A stretch of 64,000 bases of DNA from Podospora pseudoanserina (GCF_035222485.1 NC_085922.1:3363001-3427000); one strand, 5' to 3'; positions 31,908-43,756 are shown, numbered from the stretch's first letter. The notes: generated by a model not told the origin, from the sequence alone. Numbers and translations are program-made.

Positions 31908-34780
31908 AGCTTGCCCCCCAGGGGAAATAGGACTGCAGTGATCAGGTCAGGAGTGACTGATCAGTAGGTCAGGGAGGTAGGTGTTCTCGGCGTCGACGTG
32001 TTTGTTGTCGTCGAGAATTGCGTGGTTTCGTGGATTTGTAGCAGGCAGGTGGTTTGTTGTAGTTTTCAAAGGGGCAGCCGGAGCAGGTGTTGGAGGGAAG
32101 GGGTGCGGGTTGTGGGAGTTGGGGGGATTTTCAGTCTCTGGGTGCCTGGGAAGGCCAGCGGTTTGGGCAGTGGCCGGGGCGCTTGGCATCCCGTTGCAGG
32201 GAGTGGGTCTGGTTGGACGAACCAATGCAGGCTGACAGGGATTGTGTCGCTCTGTGAGGGGGGGGACGCGTAATCCAATGCCCAGAGCACCCCTCGCCCA
32301 ATTGGAGGAGCAGCCCTGCTAACAGCCGGTACCTTGTTTCCCACCGTTTTCTGCTGTGCTCTTTGAGTACCTCGGCCAAATTCCTTCTAGTCTTCTCCCC
32401 TGCGGCTGCGGTCTGAGGGTGACGAAGCCGACTGCTCCTTTGGGAAGAAGGACAGCTTGCTGACGGTGTGCAAAAGGCCCCAAAATTGATGCCTTGACGA
32501 CTCGCTGCACAAGTTGACGTTGACAGCACCTTTGTGACGACTACCTCGGTGCGGGGAAGCTGTTTGAGCCTCTTGACTCTGTCTCTATCTTCATTCTCAT
32601 TCTCATTCCCGGTTCATTGCTCAATTGTGCGGACGGGAGGCAGTTCTCGGCGGATGGACGGACATGTCGGACACAATGGGGTCAAAACACCAGAAAACAG
32701 CGGGTCGCCATCCGGGCAGTGCAGATATCAACTCAGAAATTGTGCAATCCTGTTGGTCAACAAGCATCTGCACAGCCTCCTAGCTTCTTTGCTACCCATT
32801 CGCTCTTGGTACTGATATTCGTGTTGGGGGGAGCATTCTGAAACTTTGACAGCATGACTAACATGTGCATCCCACCCAAACTAGCAGAGGATCCTCCACT
32901 GGCTGGGACTTATTAGACGTGATACTCTCCGCGCTCGCAACCCCTGATAATTCCGAGCTGTTGAAATGGCACAAGAACCTCGATGGCCCCGTTTGTAAAA
33001 CAAAACGTCCAATGTGGAGTTTCATGCAACAACCGCCGGCCCCATCGCCCCGTTGGGCTCCATTCTCTCCCTACACTATGTAGAAGACTCTTTACTTGCG
33101 AAGCCAGCTGATAGCTGATGGACTATCAGTAGCTAGACGAGCCAAACACCGCCTCGCAGATAGGCTTTTCCATCCCATCCCTCAGCAGACATTGAATGAA
33201 GACTTTGGGTGTTTGGCCACCACAAAAATAGCCAGAGTTGCAGAATGCATCACCGGAACAGCAGGACAAAGCAGCTACAGTGCCCCTGTCTCAACTCCGG
33301 GAGCAAGACCGGAACGGTAAACGGACGTGGCGCCCACCGAGCGACCGGGCGCTTGCAACGGAACGAAATCCCGTCTTCGGTGAACAAGATCAACCCCCCA
33401 TTCCCGCACCGGACACGGGGAGCGTAAAACGTCGTTTCAACCGACTGCTCTGTTTTCTGTTGTCGGGGCTTCCAAGCCGCCGATCTACCGACCCCCCCAG
33501 CCTTGTGGAACCTTTCTCTCCCTTCTTTTCTGCAGATCGGCACCTTCACTAGCCACAGCTCTTGGCGCGCTTGATGACTGTGCGAACAAAAATAGCAACA
33601 GCCCCAGATCTCTTCCATCATAAACCCACACTCCACACTTTTCACTGCCGACGACATGCAACCAAATCAGACGGGGACCTTTGATGAGGCTTGAGCATTC
33701 CTCGTCCCATACCATCTCCTGATGAAAGCCACAAGAGACACGAGGCTGCCGGCGGCCTCCCAATTCAACGGGAACTCCCGCATTATTATCACCAGCGGCA
33801 CAACATCCAATTCAACCCCCATCATCCCCAGAATGGTAGTAGCCGAGATTGACGATTGAGGCTGTGGAAGTCTGCGATGGTAAGGAGACTACTGTCACAC
33901 CACCGCCGACATAATACGTGTATTCGAACTGCATGCCAAACCTCGCCTTTGTCGGTCTCGTCACCTTTTGCAAGACATGAAATTGGATGCTTCAAACACG
34001 AACCACCGAACAGCAAATAGCCCAGACCGCCAGCAGCATCAATAAGCCCGAAGCTAGCGTCTCCGCAGGGTAGCGCATGTTCTATTCCGGTCCCCTGGCA
34101 AGGCACCGTGATCTTGAGTCCGTTTGCACAAAGTCAAACCTTCAGCAGTGTCAGTGAGTGCCTACACTAGAGCGAAAAGCCCCTATCAAACCCTCGCAGG
34201 TCATGAAGCATCATGCCTTGCAAAGAACGGGTATCGATGTCATGTTGCCTATTTCAGAGTCTTTCCCTGCATGACTTGTTTTCCCATCCCAACAGAAAAT
34301 TCATCGGGACTCCCGGCGCATAACCATGCCTCTCCCGTCACTGCCATCCGCCCGTCGGTCTCTGGTCTCGAAAACAGGTTCAAAGAGAGTGACATCAGTT
34401 GTGTGTGCGCCACAACCTTCTCTTTGACATGTGGCTCAGCATGCGTGCGGGATAGCTGTGGCGTCAGTGTGCTGTCAGTCGGAACTTTGCCACACTTGCC
34501 CATTTGGGCATTACTTGTGGCTGTGTGGCTGTGCTCACAGCGTCGTTTGTGAGTGGTGCTTCGGCAGATCATGGCTCGATCGACGGCCACAGGCGCCCGC
34601 ATCAAGGTTTTGGAATCCCACAGATCATTGGGGATCGACTTCGTGTTTGGCTTTATCTGCCGATCTCGGGATAGGATATCCTGTTGGGTGCTATAGAAGT
34701 CATATTGACGAAGTTGGTCCGATGATGGAAAATCCACAAAAGGGGGCATATCAAGGGTTAGGGTTATCTAACTGTCCTCC
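31908..34780. other. Long intergenic region upstream of the bZIP gene
   Basis: About 2.9 kb without a supported gene, probably including a long bZIP 5' leader and promoter. Short open frames occur but none has domains. GGGTTAGGGTTAT is at 34755-34767, next to the 3' end of the HET gene. Confidence 0.5.
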
Positions 34781-37270
34781 TTATCCAAGCACCACTGACT
34801 CCCATGATGGTCTCAAATCTGTCCAAGCGATGAGGTCGACTACACCGCTGGCTAGACGGTAGAGTACCCCATCTATCTCTTCCGTTATCAAAACACAGAG
34901 ACCCCATGGAGCTCCTGGCGCGAACTCCTTCCACCCAGGTTGACCATAACTCCGAACATCCCACGCCACCCCAGCCCCGATAACCACGACGCGGTACGTC
35001 CTGCTTGGATCATCAAATATCTGCTCAGCCCACTGCTTCTCCATGAGCATTGTCCTCCCAACGAAGGGAAGCTTGTCGATGTTCGTATCTGGCTTCGGGG
35101 CGGAGGTCATCATGTCAAAGCAGACAGCCGTAGCAGGCGTGTTGAACAATGTCTGTTTCGCCGGGTGAAGCCACAGCGACGCGCAAGTCGTGGTAAACAC
35201 CAGCGACCCCGGGATCCTTTCCCCTTTCCCCCTCGCTTCATCACTTATCCCCTCGTACTGTCTCGCCTTCCAAGGATTATGGCAACACCCCCTCCACGAA
35301 TGCGCCCTCGTCTCCCACTCCCCCCTCTCCGCCAGCCTATCCCCCCTCACCCACTCCTCATCCAAATAATCCCAAAACTCTTCCTCAGTCATGTAGTCTA
35401 ACCCGAACCAAGTCTTGTCTTCTACCACCCTCCTCACCTGCCTCTTATCAGAATACCAAAACGTCACCAAATTCCCCACGTCAGAGGGGTAATACCCCCT
35501 AAAATACCTCAGCCCGGGTCCATACAGATTCGGCGTGCCAGCACTCCCACCCCCCTCCCCCCTCAACCCAAACGTAGCCCTAAACCCAGGCCCGTAATCC
35601 ACTATCCCGTCCCAGCTCGCCCAGCTCCAACTCGGGATCCCCAACGTTTCATCCCTCCCGACGGCAAAATCATCTGACCGCCATAGCAGCCCCTGGAGGA
35701 GATACCGCTCCGGAATCCCAAACAACATCTCCGTTTCCATTCGTGACGAGAGCACATTTCCCACCCCGGCAAACGCGTTGAGGATATCACTTCTGAAGGA
35801 CAGTTCCCTCATGGAGTAAGGAATCGCGCAGCAGGCGTAGGCAACAAAACTTGGTTCAACTTGCAGCCCCGAGGTGGAAGAGTCATGGACTGTGTCGGCC
35901 CCCACCCGGGTGTCATGCTCCCATCTTGCACCTTGGTAACAGCTAAAATACGCGCGCTGATCATCAACAAACACCAACCTTCTGGACAGCTTTCGTTCCT
36001 GAAATGTCCACCCCCTTGCATCCCATCTTGAGCCTCTGATAGCTCTGTCTGCTGCAGGGCCATAGGCAAGCCCGATGGAGCTTTCAAACGGGCCGTCCCA
36101 TAGGCCGTAAAGGGCTTCGGGGGAAGTGTCTTTGGGGCGGGAGGAAACACCCGGGAGTCCGGGTTTGGAACTCAAGGCAACAATGGTGAAATCTGCCATG
36201 TGGTAGACGCGATCCATGGCGGTGATTTGGGAGTGTTTGCTTTTTGCGTCGTCCTGGATGATGCAGAGTCTGTCGACCCAGAGGTAGCGTTTGCCGAGGT
36301 CGCGGCAGAGTTGGATTGCATCTGCCAGGACTGGGGGAAGACGGCTGATATCGAGACCGTGATCACGAGAAAGTTGGTCAATGTTGTCGAGCTGAAGTTG
36401 GAGGTCATCTGCTGGGGTTGGAGAGGTTGTTTCTGGAGTGGCTGCCGCCCAGCAGTAGCTAAGCGCGACATAGTCTGCGTTGGGTGCTGTCCAGTCCACG
36501 ATCCTGTTGAGTTGGGTGTCTATCAATCGGAGACCCGGCGGTGCCACCATTGGCATGAGGAGGTCGTTACATTCGTCTCCGTGGTTGTGTCGGCAGTCGT
36601 CTAACCATGCGGTCAAGTTGGGGAGTGAGATGGGATTTGGCATCCATTTTTCGACATGCTGGAGATCGTAGCTGTCGTGGCGGTAATAAAGCACCAGCTT
36701 GAGGACGAGGGGTGTGAATGAAGAGGTCCCGTTGCTTTGAGTAAGGATGACGCCGGGTAGAATACAGATTTGGCCTGTAAGCGAGGGGTTCGGCGATGGT
36801 GCTGCTGTGAGAGTTGACGAATCTGTGTAGGCTGTTGAGGCAACATGCCTCATCAGGAATGGCCTCCACAGACCAAACTTGAGGGCAGATTTTGAGCCAT
36901 TAGAAATATGCTGCTGGCCGAAATGTTGAACTGAGTCGCTGACGAGCTGACATATCATACAGCCTTGACGACCTTTGAAGGCATTGAGGTCCTGGTATGC
37001 TATGTCGTCGAATGTGTGTGGGTGAACACCTCTAGGCCCCTGAGACCCGCGGTTCATGAAACGATAAGCGTCCAACTTCAGGTAGCTGGGCTCGTCGCAA
37101 ATTCGAAGGTGGAGGAGATCATTCCAAGACTGACAGTTGCCGCATAGGCGTGGGTTGGGAGGGTGTTGCCCCTCACATATCGTGCATGGCAGTTCAGGTG
37201 CTTCGGTGTCGTTGTCAAGCGAAATATCTCGGTCATGAGACACGGCAGATGTTGACAAACCAACCATCAT
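34781..37270 (-). CDS. HET-domain protein (heterokaryon incompatibility type)
   Basis: Single-exon gene of 829 aa starting MMVGLSTSAVSHD. HET domains trigger cell death in fungal non-self recognition. The N-terminus has Cys pairs (LPCTICEGQHPPNPRLCGNC and GCMICQLV). The HET domain lies around residues 265-420: YVALSYCWAA, LPPVLADAIQLCRDLGKRYL, WVDRLCIIQDD, then MDRVYHMADFTIVALS and RGWTFQERKLSRRLVFVD. The C-terminal region is Trp/Gly-rich and ends in a hydrophobic stretch with no recognised domain. No NACHT or WD40 repeats are present, so this is a stand-alone HET protein. It is divergently arranged with the HET gene at 38097, 826 bp apart. Which recognition partner it has, if any, cannot be told. 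Confidence 0.93.
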   Translation of the reverse strand: MMVGLSTSAVSHDRDISLDNDTEAPELPCTICEGQHPPNPRLCGNCQSWNDLLHLRICDEPSYLKLDAYRFMNRGSQGPRGVHPHTFDDIAYQDLNAFKGRQGCMICQLVSDSVQHFGQQHISNGSKSALKFGLWRPFLMRHVASTAYTDSSTLTAAPSPNPSLTGQICILPGVILTQSNGTSSFTPLVLKLVLYYRHDSYDLQHVEKWMPNPISLPNLTAWLDDCRHNHGDECNDLLMPMVAPPGLRLIDTQLNRIVDWTAPNADYVALSYCWAAATPETTSPTPADDLQLQLDNIDQLSRDHGLDISRLPPVLADAIQLCRDLGKRYLWVDRLCIIQDDAKSKHSQITAMDRVYHMADFTIVALSSKPGLPGVSSRPKDTSPEALYGLWDGPFESSIGLAYGPAADRAIRGSRWDARGWTFQERKLSRRLVFVDDQRAYFSCYQGARWEHDTRVGADTVHDSSTSGLQVEPSFVAYACCAIPYSMRELSFRSDILNAFAGVGNVLSSRMETEMLFGIPERYLLQGLLWRSDDFAVGRDETLGIPSWSWASWDGIVDYGPGFRATFGLRGEGGGSAGTPNLYGPGLRYFRGYYPSDVGNLVTFWYSDKRQVRRVVEDKTWFGLDYMTEEEFWDYLDEEWVRGDRLAERGEWETRAHSWRGCCHNPWKARQYEGISDEARGKGERIPGSLVFTTTCASLWLHPAKQTLFNTPATAVCFDMMTSAPKPDTNIDKLPFVGRTMLMEKQWAEQIFDDPSRTYRVVVIGAGVAWDVRSYGQPGWKEFAPGAPWGLCVLITEEIDGVLYRLASGVVDLIAWTDLRPSWESVVLG

Positions 37271-38096
37271 AAGTCTAAGGAGCCCTATATTCTATGTTGA
37301 TGTCGAATAAGAATAGTGGACCGACGGAATTGATGCCCAATGGCTCCCGCTTATGAGAGATAGCTGTAGGAAACTCATTACTGCATCTGATGAACAAGCT
37401 ACTGGTGCTACCTAAAGTACACACCAATGAATGACCCCTCAGCACAAGAAAGATAGTGTCGAAACAAAACAGCACAGAATGAACCTGAAAATGACGTAGG
37501 TAGGCAGTATTCAACCCATCAAGATGGTTTGAGCAGGATGGCGGAAACTCCGCGTGCCAATACCTAGACCGAGACAGACAAGCACGGCACCTAGATGGGG
37601 AACCGTGCCGCAACAACTAGCAGAGCTGCAGATTCGACACCTGCATCACCTCAGGTGTTACGCTCCAGGCTCCCTTCCTGCTGCGTGGAGATGCACCATT
37701 TCTATCCCGTCAAGTCGCGATCGGTGAACTTTCCCGCGTTCCATCTCAAACATCTTGCTGACATGTGCAGGAAGACAAGAAGAGGCTTTTTTTTTTTTTT
37801 TTTTTCAGAAAACCATTGCCTCGTCGCACGCCCACGACATGAGCATTGAGAGCATTCTTGCAAAGCACGGCATTGACAGAGGCTCGCCATGCCCAACCGC
37901 AACTTCCATTACCGCCGACGGTGTGCCTATTGATGCGCCTTCGATGACAACCAGGCACACAGCCGCAGCCACATTCATGCGGGGTTGACCACCTGTTGGA
38001 TTAAAAGAAATCGACCTGACCTTAGGGGACTCGAGCACCCGGATTTTTCCTTTGTTTTGACGACTGCTACCATTGCATTTCCCAGACTTCCTCATC
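37271..38096. promoter_or_regulatory. Shared divergent promoter region of the two HET genes
   Basis: The 826 bp between two divergent HET-domain genes should contain both promoters. A T-run of about 18 lies at 37788-37805. No gene is supported inside it; co-regulation is inference from orientation alone. Confidence 0.45.
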
Positions 38097-39869
38097 ATGC
38101 GGTTAATAAACGCCAACACTTTGCGCTTTGAAGAGTTCTTCGAGAAGCCCCTTCCTCCCTATTTGATTCTATCACACACCTGGGGAGAAGATGAAGTCAC
38201 CTTTCGAGACATGCAACAACCCCACCTGCACCTGGGCAAGTCTGGCTACGCCAAAATCACACAGACATGTCGACTGGCCCGCTCCAAGGCCATAGACTAT
38301 GTCTGGATCGACACTTGTTGCATTGACAAGACCAGCAGTGCCGAGCTGACCGAGAGCATCAACTCCATGTTCCAGTGGTACCAAAGGGCAGTGGTCTGCG
38401 TCGTACATCTCGCCGACATGGAGTCGGGAGTCGACTTTGGGACTGGTGTCCGGTTCTCCAGATGGATCACCCGGGGATGGACCCTTCAAGAGTTGATTGC
38501 ACCAAAAAGAGTTGAATTTTATGATAGCAAATGGAAACTTTGTGGCCAGAAGCCTCGAGACAGCGACGTACTCTCGGCAGCTACAAAAATTCCGGAGGAC
38601 CTCCTGTTGGGGAATCATCGAAGTTCCGAGTATTCGGTAGCCCAAAGACTATCCTGGGCTTCGTCACGAACAACGACACGTGTAGAAGACGAGGCGTATT
38701 GCCTTTTTGGAATCCTCGAGGTAAACATGCCGCTCATATATGGTGAAGGGAAAATGGCTTTTCGTCGGCTGCAGGAGGAGCTCATCAAGCGCAGTAACGA
38801 CATCACAATCTTCGCGTGGCAGCCGACGCGGGAGGAGGTCCAAGAGGGACACTGTGGTGTGCTCGCCGCATCGCCACAAGCATTCGCGCTGTGCGAGCAT
38901 GTCTGTGTCTGGAGACCATCGACATCCCACAATCCCCAGTTCGTCCTCACCAACAGAGGCATACAACTGCAAGACATATTTTTTCATCGAATGCCCCTGA
39001 AGAACGATCAACCAGCGGGCGCAAACGAAAGTCTCAAGAGAGAATACGTTTTCATGGTTGGATTCCTGTCTCGTGGCTCTGGGGCGTATTTGGGGATCCA
39101 GCTGAGAAAGATCGGAGAATCTCTCTTCCTTCGAAAATCACGGCCGCTCAAGATGATCAGCGGGACAGAAAACAAGTCTCTTTTGAAAACGGATATAGCC
39201 ACCTGCCATTTCGTGACCGATACACGACCACTCGATAATGATACACTATTGGCATTTCGCAAACGCTGCACTGAGGTCTCGATTCCTGAGTGGAGCATGA
39301 AACACACCATCCCGTCTGGTTATTGGGACGATCAGGACATGATTCAGTTCCATCTTCCAACATATCTTGTCGGTGCCTTTCTTCTTGAGGGTGATGTTGG
39401 AGGAAAGCGCACCCGCTTCACTGTGCTGTATCGGCGGGAGGGGGAGGACCAGGTACGGATCTACATTCTGGAGACTGCGAAGCATACCGCTGCTACAGCA
39501 TACATATTTCGTCGTCGAGCCCCAGGGGATATGCTGCACTGGGAAGACTTGGGTTTGGACCACCCTCAAGTACTTGAAGCATCAAATCAAACTCAGGTGG
39601 TGATCGACAGAAGGCAATTCACCGTTACCGCCAGTCTACCTAGTAAAGCACTAGATTTCTTTGGGAGGACAAAAATAGGTCGATCCTTACAGTTGGAGGT
39701 TGTCGAGAATAGGCCGAAGGGAGACCCGGGGGCCAAGGGTAGGGAGCTCGTTCCATATGGTCAGGGGCGGACAAATCGAAGGCATCGGTCTACTGATGAA
39801 TCTTTTCCTCGGATTGCAAACACGAGCCTGCCGAGGTCGAGGCCAGGATTCCAATCCATCCCATTATGA
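38097..39869 (+). CDS. HET-domain protein of the HET-E/HNWD N-terminal type
   Basis: Start at ATG 38097 (MRLINANTLRFEEFF), 590 aa, no intron. The N-terminal 250 residues are the HET type found at the front of STAND receptors: YLILSHTWGEDEVTFRDMQ, CRLARSKAIDYVWIDTCCID, SINSMFQWYQRAVVCVVHLA, RGWTLQELIAPKRVEFYDS, QRLSWASSRTTTRVEDEAYC and LFGILEVNMPLIYGEG. Instead of a NACHT and WD40 repeats, the remaining 340 residues form a domain I do not recognise. The protein ends in a basic tail. It probably acts in incompatibility-type cell death, either alone or with a receptor encoded elsewhere. It is divergent from the other HET gene. Confidence 0.94.
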   Translation: MRLINANTLRFEEFFEKPLPPYLILSHTWGEDEVTFRDMQQPHLHLGKSGYAKITQTCRLARSKAIDYVWIDTCCIDKTSSAELTESINSMFQWYQRAVVCVVHLADMESGVDFGTGVRFSRWITRGWTLQELIAPKRVEFYDSKWKLCGQKPRDSDVLSAATKIPEDLLLGNHRSSEYSVAQRLSWASSRTTTRVEDEAYCLFGILEVNMPLIYGEGKMAFRRLQEELIKRSNDITIFAWQPTREEVQEGHCGVLAASPQAFALCEHVCVWRPSTSHNPQFVLTNRGIQLQDIFFHRMPLKNDQPAGANESLKREYVFMVGFLSRGSGAYLGIQLRKIGESLFLRKSRPLKMISGTENKSLLKTDIATCHFVTDTRPLDNDTLLAFRKRCTEVSIPEWSMKHTIPSGYWDDQDMIQFHLPTYLVGAFLLEGDVGGKRTRFTVLYRREGEDQVRIYILETAKHTAATAYIFRRRAPGDMLHWEDLGLDHPQVLEASNQTQVVIDRRQFTVTASLPSKALDFFGRTKIGRSLQLEVVENRPKGDPGAKGRELVPYGQGRTNRRHRSTDESFPRIANTSLPRSRPGFQSIPL

Positions 39870-40016
39870 CGGACGCCTGTTAGATCTTCAATCTGTATCT
39901 TGTGTACATAAATAAATCAAATACTCTTATCCTGTTGGCAGAGCGTAATGTTGTAGACTCTCACCATATTGAACGGGATGTCTCGAGGAGTGCTATGGAA
40001 ACTGCAGCCAGCTTTA

Positions 40017-41312
40017 TCAATCATACTCAAAGCACAACAGCTCCCCCCTGGTATCCATCACATCAGCAATCGTAGCATCCGGAATAAGCCCATGCATATG
40101 CAGCACGTGTCCCAGCGTCGTCACATTCCCCCCATTATCACCCTCCACAATCGCCTCCCTATTTTCACACAATCTCAGTCAGCTTTGTCTCCCCTCAACC
40201 ACAAACAGATCAGAAAACACTCACGGTACATCCTCCGGCCTGGTCAGATCCTCCGGGTTCCCAAACCCTGGGCCCCCTCCAAACCCACCACCACCCCCGG
40301 GAAACCCAGGGAAAGTCCCATTCCCAGGCGGGAACCCAGGAAACCCACCACCACCACCACCCTCACCTCCCCCAGGGAACCCACCATTAGGCGGCCCGGC
40401 CCCAAACCCATTCCTCATCCTATTATTCCCCCCCATCTCCCCCAGCCTAACCTCCGGCCTCAAATCCTGCCACTGCGCCCACAGCCGATCCAACCAAGCA
40501 TGATGCATCCAAAAGGTCGGATCGCTAGGGCTACTGATCGGATTGCCCATCTCGGCCCCCACCCCGCCGTGTCCCGCCCCGTGAGGTCTACCCTCGGCGC
40601 AAGCCCAGAAAGACAACCAGTCCTCCTGTCCCAAACACCCGGCTACAATCTCCGGTGAGGCACCGCTGGCGGCAAAGTTGTTGATGTTACGGGTGATGCA
40701 CTTTGGATTATCAGGCGAGATCCTGAACCCAGGACCCAAAACGGAGCGGTAGTCCGCAAAGGGCCCCGTCTCGATGCACTGGGTGGCGCCGACGCCGTTG
40801 CCGCCGAAGGAGGGGGAGGTGGTGGAGAACATGTCCGAGGTTGTGAAGGAGGTGTAGTCGTGGGTTTCGTCCCAGTAGGGGTGGGGGCCGGTGTAGTTGC
40901 ATAGCGAGCGGAGGGTGACGTCGTGGGCGTGGATGTAGAGGCGGTGGAAGGGGAGGAAGGCGCCCTAGGGAGGGGTCAGATGGGACAAAAAGGGGTGAAA
41001 AGGGGGGGTTGGGTGGGGGGGGCGAAGAAGGGAACATACAACAAAATGGGAGATTTCAGACTCGAGAATGTGCACAGAGGTCAACTCGTCGTACTTGGTC
41101 TTTGCGCCGCGCAGGCCGAGAGTGGCGGGGTGGTTCATGAGGCAGAGCTCGGCGTCGAGGTAGGTTTGCTTCTCTGTGTCGGTGAGCTTGTGCCATGCTT
41201 TTCGGATCCGGGGGTTGGTGCATTTGTTGGAGGTCTGGCGTTTCTCAACTGCTGTCGGCGCGGCAAGGGCATTGCCTGCCGCCAGGGCAGCAACCAGGAG
41301 TTGGCCTAACAT
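40017..41312 (-). CDS. Secreted tyrosinase (type-3 copper, 3 exons)
   Basis: Tyrosinases oxidise mono- and diphenols to quinones, feeding melanin. Exons are 41312-41040, 40964-40225 and 40158-40017, in phase, giving 384 aa. A signal peptide (MLGQLLVAALAAGNALA) is followed by a possible KR processing site. The CuA region is ISHFVGAFLPFHRLYIHAHD across intron 1, with PYWDETHDY. The CuB region contains DPTFWMHHAWLDRLWAQWQ. After CuB lies an insertion of Gly/Pro/Phe-rich repeats (about residues 260-320) that is unusual for the family. The last exon carries HMHGLIPDATIADVMDTRGE, which resembles the C-terminal part of short secreted tyrosinases. No melanin-pathway neighbour is visible. Confidence 0.93.
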
Positions 41313-42106
41313 CTTTGCGCGTGAGGTAGGGTACGCAGCTCAATGTTGGGATGTGCCTATCAAACCAACACGAACTCATAGACCTTGGTGGCAGTTGGAC
41401 CCTATTATACCCAACAAACCCCCCCCAACCCCCCTCACCTGAATCCAAGATTTAGATCGCCATTCTCCCAGCCGAGATTCGTTGGACTGTTGCAGACCAA
41501 GAAAGACGCGTAATACGTCGTGATATTATCTCTTGCATAGTTTGGAGAGAGGGGAACAACAAATCGGCAATCATGCCTCCGATATCAACAGGGGGTCCCA
41601 ATCTTCCTCCTCCACATCTGGTGTTACCTGACTTCTTACAACTCGTCCGTTACAAGACCAGGAAGGTGCCGAGTTGCCTGCCGATACGTCGGTTAGCATT
41701 GCGGTGCAAAGGGCTCAATCCGGGTAAAGTACCGGTATGCAATATAACCACGACACACCCCCATTCACAACACATGTAAGTTGGCTTCTTGTTGACACTT
41801 TGCAGGACACGTAATTGGACCGCTTCACATATAGCCCTCGACAACCCAAAAGGGAAGTTGGTTTCAACGCACTGACGAAGCATTCCAAACAATCAACAAC
41901 CGAGTTGGTGGGACACCGTCTTGATAGTTGTCTATTCTATTCAACTGTAGCCCTCGCTTACGACCCCGTCATGGGTACACTTGTGATCACAGGCCTACGA
42001 AGAGGTAGAGCCCGACTCGTCATAGGGTATCCTGTAGATGTCGGCATCACTGTCCACTGTTAGCCAAACCGTAATTGTACCCTCAAAGCATACCAGAAAA
42101 TAAAAC
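41313..42106. other. Intergenic, no supported gene
   Basis: Holds the tyrosinase promoter and the 3' side of the amylase gene. No coding signal is seen. Confidence 0.5.
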
Positions 42107-43756
42107 TTACAACTCCTTCTCAAACCTCGCCCGATCCTTCGCCTTCTCATTCACCCAAATACTCACGCTCGTCTGCCCACACACAAACTCACCAAACCCA
42201 TCATCCCCAATCTTGATCTTGGCATCATTCCACCCCATAACATCAGTCCATACCTCCCCCGCGTGCATCTCACCAACATGCATTCTCTTGCTTCCCGGCC
42301 CAGCGTTGCTCATGACCACGGCACAGCCAAACGGCCTGTCCCAGGTACCATACCGCACCCAGCCGATGCAGGTAGGGTAGTCAAAGTAGTCGGCTTGCTG
42401 GCCGTACGAATACAGCTTGCGGGCTAGCATGATCCTCGGGAGATCACCACCGCAGGAGGGAGGGAAGGTGTGCTCGCCTTGGATGCCGTACAAGTCACCG
42501 TACCACACGCAAGGGTAGCCTTGGTCGCGCAGGAGGATGAGAGCATAGGCCAGAGGCTTGAACCAGCCCTCAATGGGAGCTTCGAGGGCCTGGTAGGGTT
42601 GGGTGTCGTGGTTCATCACCAATGTCTAACTGGTTAGTGTCGGCTTCAGCAAGTGCCAAGGAAGTGACTTACAACCGCCGAGACAGGCTGCGCCTGGACC
42701 AAGGTGTCGTCAAACACCTTTCTGAGGTCAGCCCCATTGGCCCTGCTGATGTCGCTAAAGTTATGAACCAATGGCGCGTCAAACAAGGAGAACTTGTACT
42801 TCATCCTTGCCAGGTAGTCGTTCTAAAGCCATGTTAGCCAGTAGTACCATGAGCTCTGAATAGCAAAAGCATCTCACCATGTCCTGCAACGAATCCTTCC
42901 AAAACTCCCCCACAAAGAACCACCCCGGCCCAAATTCCTCGTCCATATTCTTAATAAACTCGCGCAAAAAATCCTCGCTAAAGTGCTTGACAGCATCAAA
43001 CCGAATCCCCTTGATCGGAATCTCATTCGCAAGCCAGCTCCCCCACCGCATGATGTCCTCCCTCACCTCAGGGTGCTCATGGTTGATGTCGGAGCCCATG
43101 AGGAAATCATAATTCCCCTTCTCATCATCGACATCCCCATCCCACTCACTCGCCCATCCCTCCCCTTGCTCACCCGCAATCTTGTATATCGCCTTCTTCC
43201 CATTCTCGGCGTTAAAATCCACCCCGGTAAAATGATACCAATGCCACTTCATCCTGCTGTACTGCTCCTTTCGTCCCGGAAACTCAAACCCAACCCAGGC
43301 ATCAATCTCATACTTGCCACTGACCACCCTCGTCCTATCATTCTCGTCAACCTCGACAACAGGACACCGCTCCTTGTGATCAGCGCCCATCTTGTGGTTG
43401 AGGACCGCATCCCAGTAGATCCCCACGCCGAGCTCCTTCGCTTTATTGCAAAGACTGACGAGCTCCCTTTTGGTGCCCCATTTCGTGGAGATGGTGCCCT
43501 TTTGGTCAAACTCGCCCAGGTCGTAGAGGTCGTAGATGTCGTAGCCGTTGCCGTTTTTGGAGGAGGCTTTGCATCCGGGGGGGATCCAGATGTTGTCGAT
43601 GCCGAATTCTTTCAGCTGGGGGAGGGCTTTCGTGAGGCGGGCCCAGTGTTGTTGGTCGGCGGGGATGTACCATTCGAAGCCTTGCATCATGGTCATGTTC
43701 TCTGGTGTAGGCTCCCGCCTGGAGGGGGAGGGGGTGCGTTCGGGGTTGCCACCCAT
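42107..43756 (-). CDS. Intracellular GH13 alpha-amylase (GH13_5-like, 3 exons)
   Basis: Hydrolyses alpha-1,4-glucans. Exons are 43756-42878, 42822-42673 and 42625-42107 (introns of 55 and 46 bp), giving 515 aa. There is no signal peptide, and the sequence resembles liquefying bacterial-type amylases (MTMMQGFEWYIPADQQHWAR). The conserved regions are all present: DAVLNHKMGADH, GIRFDAVKHF with the nucleophile Asp near residue 254, FVGEFW with the acid/base Glu near 284, and VMNHDTQP with the third Asp near 350. Fungal enzymes of this group (for example Histoplasma Amy1 and Aspergillus AmyG) are intracellular, and Amy1 is linked to cell-wall alpha-1,3-glucan synthesis. That role here is inference. 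Confidence 0.95.
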
